Source: Amaranthus tricolor
Taxonomy: Eukaryota > Streptophyta > Magnoliopsida > Caryophyllales > Amaranthaceae
DNA length: 64,000 nt
Assembly: GCF_026212465.1 (NCBI RefSeq)
Contig: NC_080048.1
Coordinates: 26,260,993-26,324,992 of the forward strand
Reading direction: 5' to 3'
Part shown: piece after piece, positions 11,509 through 20,702 of the stretch
Position numbering within the stretch: position 1 is the stretch's first letter
How the letters are laid out: every line of letters begins with the position of its first letter
The notes under the pieces: model-generated
The model's input: only the letters and a program-made list of their open reading frames with translations
What the model was told of the DNA's origin: nothing
The model's database searches: none
Made by a program: the position numbers and the translations under genes

Positions 11509-12256
11509 ACCCTCTCCCTTTTTTTTTAAGATTTGAATGGCTGTTGCATTTCACAAACAATTTCACTTTTTACTTTGTACCATCTGGGGTACATTGTTGT
11601 TGTTACGTTGAACATTTGCTACTTTTCTTTGCTTTTATTAATGGTCTGTGACAACTAACTGTATGCAGGTTTGATTATTGTTCATGGCACTTACTTTTAT
11701 TATTGTTTCTTGTTTTCATCACTGACAATTCTATATGTTTTGTGCTGAGGGTTGATATTCCTTATCTTATTTTTGATTGATGACAAAAGGGGGAAGAGAA
11801 TGCACAAACTTAAGAGGAGCTGTGTGAATTGACAGTTACATATCTCAATTGATTCATATTGATTCAATTATGGGAGATAATGTGTTTGTGTTGTGTGCAA
11901 AAGATTATGCTGCTAACTGCAAATTTATGTTTATGCTAAAACATTCTGTTTTTTTAGTGTGTTTTTAACATTACGGTTATTTTGGTTAATTGTTTGTTTA
12001 GGTTTAACTGTTCTAAAGTTGTTTCACTTGGAAATACTTTTTGTTAGCATATTTTATATTAGTTCTTCTTAGTTTAATTATTTTTGAAAATTTTAAAACA
12101 TATTTGATATTATGTTGTATAGAGTAAGTTGGTCTATGATATGCTTGGTAAATTATATTTACTAAGTTAAGAAGAGTTGTTTTAATCTCTAACATGCTCT
12201 TCAGCATTTGCTTTACTCTAGTATACTTAAGTTTCTTTATAAAGTTTGTCATCATC
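11509..12256 (+). other. Sirevirus 3' untranslated region with internal PPT-like motif
   Basis: No ORF of note on the plus strand. A second purine tract ACAAAAGGGGGAAGAG is at about 11783-11798, some 470 bp before the true PPT. Repeated PPT-like motifs upstream of the real one are a known Sirevirus feature. The minus-strand reading frame at 12013-12321 is not supported. Confidence 0.7.
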
Positions 12257-12270
12257 AAAAAGGGGGAATT
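12257..12270 (+). promoter_or_regulatory. Polypurine tract of Sirevirus
   Basis: AAAAAGGGGGAATT directly abuts the 3' LTR. This is the plus-strand priming site, and its form matches the typical Sirevirus CAAAAAGGGGGA tract. Confidence 0.93.
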
Positions 12271-13487
12271 TGTTGGCCTCTTAGGTTTTGATGATGACTT
12301 CACTTTTAAATAAACAAACATATTTTAGAGATTGTTTTGTAGGTGAGTATCCGATTCTGTTAATTGTTGATAAAGCCTATGACTTGGTTCGTGGAAGTTG
12401 TACATGTCTTAAATATCCAAGAATTTGGACAATTGCTTTAGAAGTCAATTTACTGTTCCTAGAGTTAAAGTCCTAACGAAAGTTGTAGCTGGAGACAGTG
12501 CGCTGATCCTAACGATACAGGTCTGGAGAAGACATTGACTGGAAGTTAAGAAAATTACGTTTTCTATTTTTGGTTAATGTAAAATGTTAAAAGTTTAATT
12601 AGTTGCTTAATTAAATTTATTTATTAATTGGCAAAAAGTTTTTTAAAACACCTAAAAATATGGAGAAGACTTATTCCTCACTTTGAATAAGTCTCCTATA
12701 AAATCGGACACCCAAGAGATTTATTCTCTACTTTGAACGAGTCTCCTATTATTTAGGATCTTCTTAGTGACTCATGTTCTGTTAACCGTACAAGAGAACC
12801 GCAGTCATTTCCCACCTCTATCTTCAATAACTTCCCAACTTTCTTTGGGAGCAAGTAAGTAAATGGAAGTCATGGGGTGTGTGCACTACATGGTAATCGT
12901 GGGTTGAGTGCACTGATGGCTGTTCCCTTTATAAACGAGGGATGCTACGCTAAACCGACATCCATCTTAGAGTGTCCGTAAGGTGAGATCAAAATAAGAA
13001 AAATATTCAAAGTTATTTTAATGCCAATTAATTCATTATATTTTTCTTGAGCAACTACTTAATTTTAATCTTCTTAAGAATTGGCCTTATAAGGGTAATT
13101 GAGTGTTTTTATTGTAATTAGACTTAAGGGAAGTCTAAGGGAATAGAGAAGCGTGAGAAGAGAAAGAGAAGGAGAAAAGAAGAGAAGAGAAATAGGCCTA
13201 GAGTAGAGAAGCTTCAAGTGAAGCATATTTGTTTTATGTAATTGTAATTGATTGCCTAAAACATAGTGAGAATTTTGAAATCCCGGGGGGTCGTGGTTTT
13301 TCTTCTTATTAGGCCAAGAAGGTTTCCACGTAAAATCTTTATCTCCTTTTTATCTTTTGCTTTTTACGTTTAAGTTTTATTTTGTTTGTTAAAATTCCGC
13401 AAATTAGACGAAAAACGAACTAAAGCTAGATACACAACAATTCACCCCCCCTCTTGTTGCATTCGACCATCTTCGTGTATTTCAGCA
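12271..13487 (+). repeat. Sirevirus 3' LTR
   Basis: A 1217-bp repeat, tgttggcctc to tatttcagca, the direct partner of 2908-4123. Most differences are single substitutions. The last dinucleotide is CA in both. Confidence 0.96.
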
Positions 13488-16400
13488 GTTAGAATGGAAA
13501 ATCTTAGTTATTTGTTAGAAATTACGTGTGACTTTAAGGGTTTTTAAGCTTTTTTGGCACTTTCGCGCATGAAATAGCTAAAACTTAGTTTGTTCCTTAC
13601 GAAATTTGGCACATAACACTATTTTTTATATGTTAATTTGTCGATGTGGGTAAAATTGAAAATCATAGTTATATGATAGAAATTACGTGCTAAGTTACTA
13701 TTTTAAGGGTTTTTAAGCTTTTTTGGCACTTTCGCGCATAAAGTAGTTAAAACTTGGTTTGTTTTGCACAAAACCTGGCATACAACACTATTTGGTATAT
13801 AATATTGTGTTGAAGTGCTTAAAATTGAAAATCATAGTTATATGATAGAAATTACCTGGTAAATTGTGATTTTAAGGATTTTTTAGCTTTTATGGCACTT
13901 TCGCGCATAAAAGAGCTAAAACTTGGTTTGTTTTGTTCGAAACTATGCAAAAAACACTATTTGGTTTATATTATTGTGTCGAAGTGTTTAAAATTGAAAA
14001 TCATAGTTATATGATAGCAATTACGTGCTATGTTGCAATTTTAAGGGTTTTTAAGTGTTTTTTGCTACTTTTGCGCATAAAGTAGCTCAAACTTGGTTTT
14101 TTTGCACGAAACATTGCACACAACAGTATTTTGTAAATATTATTGTGTTACAGTGGTTAAAATCTAAAATAAATGTCATATGCTAGAAATTACGTGCTAA
14201 GTTCCGATTTTAAGGGATTTAAAACTTTTTAGGCACTTTCGCGCATAAAGTTTCTAAAACAAGGTTTGTTTTGCACAAAATTTGGCACACAACACTATTC
14301 AGTATATATTATTGAGTTGAAATTGTTAGAATTGAAATTAAGTCATATGCTAGAAATTACGTGCTAAGTTACTAATTTAATGGTTTTTAAACTTTTTTGG
14401 CACTTTCGCGCATAAAGTAACTAAAACATGGTTTGGTTTGCACAAACTTGGCATATAATATTTGGTAAATATTATTTTGTTGAAATGGTTAAAATTGAAA
14501 ATCATAGTTATATGATAGAAATTACGTGCTAAGTTGCGATTTTAAGGATTTTTAAGCTTTTTTGGCACTTTCGCTCATAAAAATGCAAAAACTTGGTTTG
14601 TTTTGCACGAAATTGGGCACAACAACTATTTGTTAAATATTATGGTGTCGAAATGGTTAAAATTTAAAATCATTGTTATATGATAGAAATTACGTGCTAA
14701 GTTACTATTTTTAAGGGTTTTTAAGCTTTTTTGGCACTTTCGCGAATAGTAGCTAAAAGTTGGTTTCTTTTGCACAAAACATGGCATACAACACTATTTG
14801 GTATATAATATTGTGTTGAAGTGGTTAAAATTTAAATTCATAGGTAGATGAAAATATTACGTGCTAAGTTGCGATTTTAAGAATTTATATGCTTTTTTGA
14901 CACTTTCGCGCATAAAATAGCTAAAATTGTTTGTTTTGTACGAAATTTAGCACGTAACACTATTTGTTATATAGAATTGTGTCGAAGTGGTTTAAAATGA
15001 AAATCATAGTTATATGATAGAAATTGCGATTTTAAGGGCTTTTAAGCTTTTTGGCACTTTCGCGCATAAAGTAGTTAAAACATGGTTTTGTTTGCACGAA
15101 ACATGGCACACAACACGATTTGGTATATATTATTGTGTTGAAGTGATTAAAATTGAAAATCATAGTTCTATTCTAGAAAATATGTGCTAAGTTGCGATTT
15201 TACGGGTTTTTTAAGCTTTTTTTGGAATTTCGCACATAAAATAGCTAAAGCTTGGTTTGTTTTGCACGAAACATGGCACACAACACTATTTCGTATATAT
15301 TATTGTGTTGAAGTGGCTAGAATTGATAATCATTGTTATATGTTAGAAATTACTTGCTAAGTTGCGATTTTAAGGGTTTTTAAGTGTTTTTTTTGGCACT
15401 TTTGTGCATAAAGTAGATCAAACTTGGTTTGTTTTGCACGAAACATGGCACACAACTCTATTTGGTATATATTATTTTTTTTTAAAGTGGTTACAATCTA
15501 AAATCATAGTCATTTGCTAGAAATTACGTGCTAAGTTGTGATTTAAAGGGTTTTTAAGCTTTTTTGGCACTTTCGCGCATAATGTAACAAACTTGGTTTG
15601 TTTTGCATAAAAGCTAATATACAACACTATTTGGTATATTATATTGAGTAAAAGTGGTTAGAATTGAAAACAAGTCTATGCTAGAAATTACGTGCTAAGT
15701 TACTATTTTAAGTGTTTTTAAGCTTTTTTGGCACTTTCGCGCATAAACTAACTAAAACTTTGTTTTTTTGCACAAAACTTGGCACACAACATTATTTGGT
15801 ATATATTATTGTGTTGAAGTGGTTAAAAATAAAAAATAATAGTTATATGATAGAAATTATATGCTAAGTTGCGATTTTAAAGATTTTTAAGTTTTTTTGG
15901 CACTTTCGTGCATAAAGTAGCTAAAACTTGGTTTGTTTTGCACGAAACATGGTACAAAACACTATTTGGTATATATTATTGTGTTTCAGTTTTTAAAATT
16001 GAAAATCATAGTTATACGATAGAAATTTCGTGCGAAGTTGTGATTTTAAATATCTTTAAGCTTTTTTGGCACTTGCGCGCATAAAAAAGCTAAAACTTTT
16101 TTTGTTTTGCACGAAACATGGCACAGAACACAATTTGGTATATCTTATAGTGTAGAAGTGGTTTAAATTGAAAATCATAGTTATATGATAGAAATTACGT
16201 GCTAAGTTGCGATTTTAAGGAATTATAAACTTTTTTGGCACTTTCACGCATAAAAAAGCTAAAACTTCGTTTGTTTCGCACGAAACATGGCATAAAACAC
16301 GATTTGGTATATATTATTGTGTTGATGTGGTTAAAATTGAAAATCATAGTTATATGCTAGAAATTACGTTCTAAGTTACTATTTTAATTGTTTTTTAAGA

Positions 16401-16954
16401 TTTTTTGGCAATTTTGCGAATAAAGTAGCAAAAACTTGGTTTGTTTTGCACAAAACTTGACAATATTTCGTATATATAATTGTGTTGAAGTGGTTCAAAT
16501 TGAAAATCATAGTAATATGATAGAAATTATGTGTTAAGTTGCGATTATAAGGATTTTTATGCTTTTTTGGCGCTTTCGCGCATAAAGTAGTTAAAACTTG
16601 GTTTATTTTGCACGAAACATGGCACAAAACACTATTTCGTATATATTACGTGCTAAGTTGCGATTTTAAGGGTTTTTAAGTGTTTTTTATTTGCACTTTC
16701 GCGCATAAAGTAGATCAAACTTGGTTTGTTTTGCACGAAACATGGCACACAACACTATTTGGTTTATATTATTGTTTAAAAGTGTTTAGAATCTAAAATC
16801 ATAGTCATTTTCTATAAATTACGTGCTAAGTTGTGATTTTAAGGGTTTTTAAAGCTTTTTTGGCACTTTCGCGCATAAAGTAACTAAAACTTTGTTTGTT
16901 TTGCACAAAAGTTAATATACAGCACTTTTTGGTATATATTATTGAGTAAAAGTG
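13488..16954 (+). repeat. Satellite array, block 2
   Basis: The same monomer family and orientation as block 1, resuming exactly at the target duplication gttag. The rare variant attgagtaaaagtg appears near 15636 and near 16941, a spacing of about 1.3 kb or eight monomers. The block ends in attgagtaaaagtg where the CACTA transposon begins. Confidence 0.96.
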
Positions 16955-17215
16955 CACTAGTGGAAAAAACCTCGTTTGCTGCGGTTTTTTTGCCTTTATT
17001 TGCTGCGGTTTTGGCCCCCAGCAATAGTGATAGCAGCAAATGTCCTACTTTAAATGCTGCGGTTCAAAACCGCAGCAAATAAGGGCATTATTTGCTGCGG
17101 TCATGTGCTAAAACCGCAGCAAATAATGGGTGTTATTTGCTGCGGTCAGGGGGAAAAACCGCAGCAATAAGTGTGTCATTATTTGCTGCGGTCAGGCTTA
17201 AAACCGCAGCAATAA
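16955..17215 (+). repeat. CACTA left terminus and subterminal repeats
   Basis: After CACTAGTGGAAAAAAC come repeated TTGCTGCGGT motifs paired with ACCGCAGCAA a few bases away, so each pair can form a hairpin with a loop of about 10-15 nt (for example near 17051-17084, 17089-17123, 17132-17172 and 17180-17213). In En/Spm elements, subterminal repeats are known to bind the TNPA-type protein during excision. That these are the binding sites here is inference. Confidence 0.88.
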
Positions 17216-17435
17216 GTCTCTTTTTTTTTTCTTTTTCCGTTTAATCCTTATAATAATGCAATAATATTACAATGTAATAACAGTGATTAATCCAATGATA
17301 ATCACAGATAATCAACATTAATCTCTTTGTAATAATAAACTCTCGCTCGTATATATATATAATATAATATGTACGTACATATATATATATACATTAAATA
17401 AACTATAAAAAATAATCAATAGTAATTACAATTTA
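17216..17435. other. AT-rich 3' flank of the Ulp1-like gene
   Basis: Short region between the last coding exon and the subterminal repeats, containing a pyrimidine tract (17217-17240) and TA-rich stretches around 17349-17392. No coding potential seen. It would hold the 3' UTR and polyadenylation site of the minus-strand gene. Confidence 0.5.
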
Positions 17436-17632
17436 TCAAGGACAAATATTAGCAAGATACACGGCAATCTTGTCTTTTAATTCGCGCATCTCTTCACTTC
17501 TCAAAGCGCGTGTTTCCCTCGGAATGTCGTTTAAAACCTATATTATAATATCAAAATAAAAGCTATATATTAATATAGAAACATTAGATTTTACCAATAA
17601 TATATTTAATTAAGAACGTAACAAATACTTAC

Positions 17633-17740
17633 GGCATCTATATTTTCGACTCCAAATTCCTTCACGGAATTTATAATATCGTCCATAAACTTCAGCGCGT
17701 AGTAGCCGCAGTCAACGGAAGAAGGAGGTTGTTGAAAGCA
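17633..17740 (-). CDS. Exon with catalytic Cys of the Ulp1-like protease
   Basis: Thirty-six codons, open throughout, reading CFQQPPSSVDCGYYALKF and so on. The Gln before the Pro pair and the Cys in DCGYY match the oxyanion Gln and nucleophile Cys of C48 proteases. The downstream border is GCC|gtaagt. The upstream border lacks AG (reads cttaa|TGC). It continues in phase into the last exon (17537 to 17436), which ends NICP followed by TGA. Confidence 0.85.
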
Positions 17741-18464
17741 TTAAGAGAAAATAGAAGTTAGTGTCAAAAACGGTTAAAAACGCATAAAATCGCAACCTAA
17801 CACATAAATTCTAGAATATGACTATGATTTTAAATTCTAACAACTTCTACACAATAATATATACCAAATAGTGTTGTGTGCCAAGTTTCGTGCAAAACAA
17901 ACAAAGTTTGAGCGTACTTTACGCGCGGAATTGACAAAAACGCTTAAAAACGCATAAAATCGCAACTTAACTTCTAATTTCTAGCATATGACTATTATTA
18001 TCAAGTATAACCATTTCAACACAATAATATATGCCAAATAGTGTTGTGTGCCAAGTTTCGTGCATAACAAACCATGTTTGACCTACTTTACGCGCGAAAT
18101 TGACAAAAACGCTTAAAAACGCATAAAATCGCAACTTAACTTCTAATTTCTAGCATATGACTATTATTATCAAGTATAACCATTTCAACACAATAATATA
18201 TGCCAAATAGTGTTGTGTGCCAAGTTTCGTGCATAACAAACCATGTTTGACCTACTTTACGCGCGAAATTGACAAAAACGCTTAAATACGCATAAAATCG
18301 CAACTTTACTTCTAATTTCTAGCATATGACTATTATTATCAATTCTAACCATTTCAACACAATTATATATTCCAAATAGTGTTGTGTGCCAAGTTTCGTG
18401 CATAACAAACCATGTTTGACGTACTTTACGCGCGAAATTGACAAATAAAAACGCGAAATTGACA

Positions 18465-18797
18465 GCATCAAACTAGTGACCAGACCACCTTGCACGACAC
18501 GTGGAGACCAAACCTATGCATCCAGGACCTAGGCTAAAGTGGAAATGGAATCTTGGTACTTGGATCTAGCTATCAAGGTCCTAAAACCATTCTAACAATC
18601 CATGTGGACTCCTAGAAGCTGAGCCGAAGGAGGGCTGGTCGACAGTTTGCTAGATCAGAATTTTGTTTAAGTGTTAGTGGTTGTTTCGTGTTCTTTTCAT
18701 GATCATTTGTAGTTTTTGACTGTGTCATTAATCAAAGTTTACGCACAACATTAATCCTTGCATAACCAAGGCCTTAATCAGCCCCGGTTTCACATCA
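18465..18797. repeat. Non-satellite spacer inside the intron array, copy 1
   Basis: GC-richer segment starting gcatcaaactagtgaccaga, unlike the satellite. Its first 250 bp or so recur at 19868-20115 nearly unchanged. It then continues about 80 bp further than copy 2 (to ccccggtttcacatcaaaac). Possibly a fragment of another retroelement; I do not recognise it. Confidence 0.85.
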
Positions 18798-19867
18798 AAA
18801 CCAAGTTTGAGCTACTTTACGCGCAGATTGACAAAAACGCTTAAAAACGCATAAAATCGCAACTTAACTTCTAATTTCTAGCATATGACTATTATTATCA
18901 ATTCTAACCATTTCAACACAATAATATATGCCAAATAGTGTTGTGTGCCAAGTTTCGTGCATAACAAACCAATTTTGAGTACTTTACGCGCGAAATTGAC
19001 AAAAACGCTTAAAAACGCATAAAATCGCAACATAACTTCTAATTTCTAGCATATGACTATTATTATCAATTCTAACCATTTCAACACAATAATATATGCC
19101 AAATAGTGTTGTGTGCCAAGTTTCGTGCATAACAAACCATGTTTGACCTACTTTACGCGCGAAATTGACAAAAACGCTTAAAAACCCATAAAATCGCAAC
19201 TTAACTTCTAATTTCTAGCATATGACTATTATTATCAAGTATAACCATTTCAACACAATAATATATGCCAAATAGTGTTGTGTGCCAAGTTTCGTGCATA
19301 ACAAACCATGTTTGACCTACTTTTCGCGCGAAATTGACAAAAACGCTTAAAAACGCATAAAATCGCAACTTTACTTCTAATTTCTAGCATATGACTATTA
19401 TTATCAATTCTAACCATTTCAACACAATAATATATGCCAAATAGTGTTGTGTGCCAAGTTTCGTGCATAACAAACCATGTTTGACCTACTTTACGCGCGA
19501 AATTGACAAAAACGCTTAAAAACCCATAAAATCGCAACTTAACTTCTAATTTCTAGCATATGACTATTATTATCAAGTATAAACATTTCAACACAATAAT
19601 ATATGCCAAATAGTGTTGTGTGCCAAGTTTCGTGCATAACAAACCATGTTTGACCTACTTTACGCGCGAAATTGACAAAAACGCTTAAAAACGCATAAAA
19701 TCGCAACTTTACTTCTAATTTCTAGCATATGACTATTATTATCAATTCTAACCATTTCAACACAATAATATATGCCAAATAGTGTTGTGTGCCAAGTTTC
19801 GTGCATAACAAACCATGTTTGACCTACTTTACGCGCGAAATTGACAAATAAAAACGCGAAATTAACA

Positions 19868-20115
19868 GCATCAAACTAGTGACCAGACCACCTTGCACGA
19901 CACGTGGAGACCAAACCTATGCATCCAGGACCTAGGCTAAAGTGGAAATGGAATCTTGGTACTTGGATCTAGCTATCAAGGTCCTAAAACCATTCTAACA
20001 ATCCCCGTGGACTCCTAGAAGCTGAGCCGAAGGAGGGCTGGTCGACAGTTTGCTAGATCAGAATTTTGTTTAAGTGTTTGTGGTTGTTTCGTGTTCTTTT
20101 CATGATCATTTGACC
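19868..20115. repeat. Non-satellite spacer inside the intron array, copy 2
   Basis: Matches 18465 onwards at an offset of 1403 bp with only a few substitutions (for example aatccccgtgg against aatccatgtgg). It ends at catgatcatttg, where the sequence passes into the remaining intron start. The 1403-bp offset equals one spacer plus about six monomers, so the pair looks like one duplicated block. Confidence 0.88.
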
Positions 20116-20519
20116 AAACCTATACAAAACCCATAAAATCGAATTTGTGTACCTTTCTTGCTATCCATTTTGGAAATGTGGCTCTGGATGTAGATCCCAT
20201 TTGTCCACGCACTCTTTTCATTGCGCTGAAACGCATGGGAAAAGTAATACCATTTATATATATATATATAACACTTAATTAAATCAAATTGGTAAAATAA
20301 TTAATATTACGTACGCATTCAACAATGCTTTGAAACTTGTGTTGCGAGGTAGGCTGTTAGGTTTTTGTAATGAGTCGAAGACGTGCACGGTGTTCGTTAA
20401 AGGACATATGATCAAAAGTATCCAATGCAAACTACAAACACAAATTTAAAATCAACAAATTAGAGATTAGGTGACTTTAAAAATCAAAAGATAAGTTCAA
20501 TTTCAAAAATAAAACTTAC

Positions 20520-20702
20520 TCTTCCCAATATGAAGCCAGAATGAATGTGTGTTTACATGCAAGGGAATTAGTCAAAGCAGTCTCAATGTATGCTCTGACG
20601 ACATCTGGATCATTTCTACATTTACTACCCGAAATCGTCTCCGGACAAAACCATCCAATTTTTATTGGAGGTTCGCAAGAATTTACCTCCTCGTAAACCG
20701 CA
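20520..20702 (-). CDS. Exon of the Ulp1-like protease N-terminal to the catalytic His
   Basis: Reads SAVYEEVNSCEPPIKIGWFCP ... HTFILASYWE, typical of plant transposon Ulp1 domains. The acceptor tttag at its start keeps the frame, whereas the alternative ttgtgag would bring in a stop. The donor is GA|gtaagt. The next exon (20315-20431) carries HW and FDSL. Confidence 0.82.

Larger units (their letters stand above)
2908..13487 (+). mobile_element. Sirevirus (Ty1/copia) LTR retrotransposon, complete but inactive
   Basis: Complete element of 10,580 bp bounded by TG...CA LTRs and a perfect 5-bp target duplication (gttag at 2903-2907 and 13488-13492) inside a satellite monomer. Order is LTR, PBS, gag, PR, INT, RT, RNase H, envelope-like ORF, PPT, LTR. 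INT before RT makes it Ty1/copia. The long gag with two zinc knuckles and coiled-coil stretch, the envelope-like ORF after pol, and the CAAAAAGGGGG PPT are known traits of the Sirevirus (SIRE/Maximus) lineage. LTRs differ by about 29 substitutions or indels over 1216 bp by my eye count. At least a dozen stops and frameshifts are visible, so it cannot make its own proteins. Confidence 0.96.
17741..20152 (-). repeat. Ulp1-gene intron filled by an inverted satellite array with two spacer copies
   Basis: The donor side is AAG|gtacac at 20153/20152. From about 17760 to 18460 and from about 18800 to 19866, monomers of the window's satellite family run in reverse orientation, about ten in total. The spacing is a constant 169 bp (cgcgcgaaat at 18091, 18260 and 18429). 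They share private variants (gacaaaaacgcttaaaaacg, aacttaacttctaatttc) not seen in the outside array and are nearly identical to one another, so amplification was recent and local. Two non-satellite spacers lie at 18465-18797 and 19868-20115. ORFs at 18984-19199 and 19250-19537 are satellite read-through. Confidence 0.92.

Noticed and set aside
19250..19537. 95-codon minus-strand ORF with repeated QTWFVMHETWHTTLFGIYY-like text
   Set aside because: It spans more than one satellite monomer and recurs wherever monomers occur in the same phase (47, 16379, 29169, 38965, 56119, 60647, 63496 and others). It is read-through of a repeat with no start context and no family.
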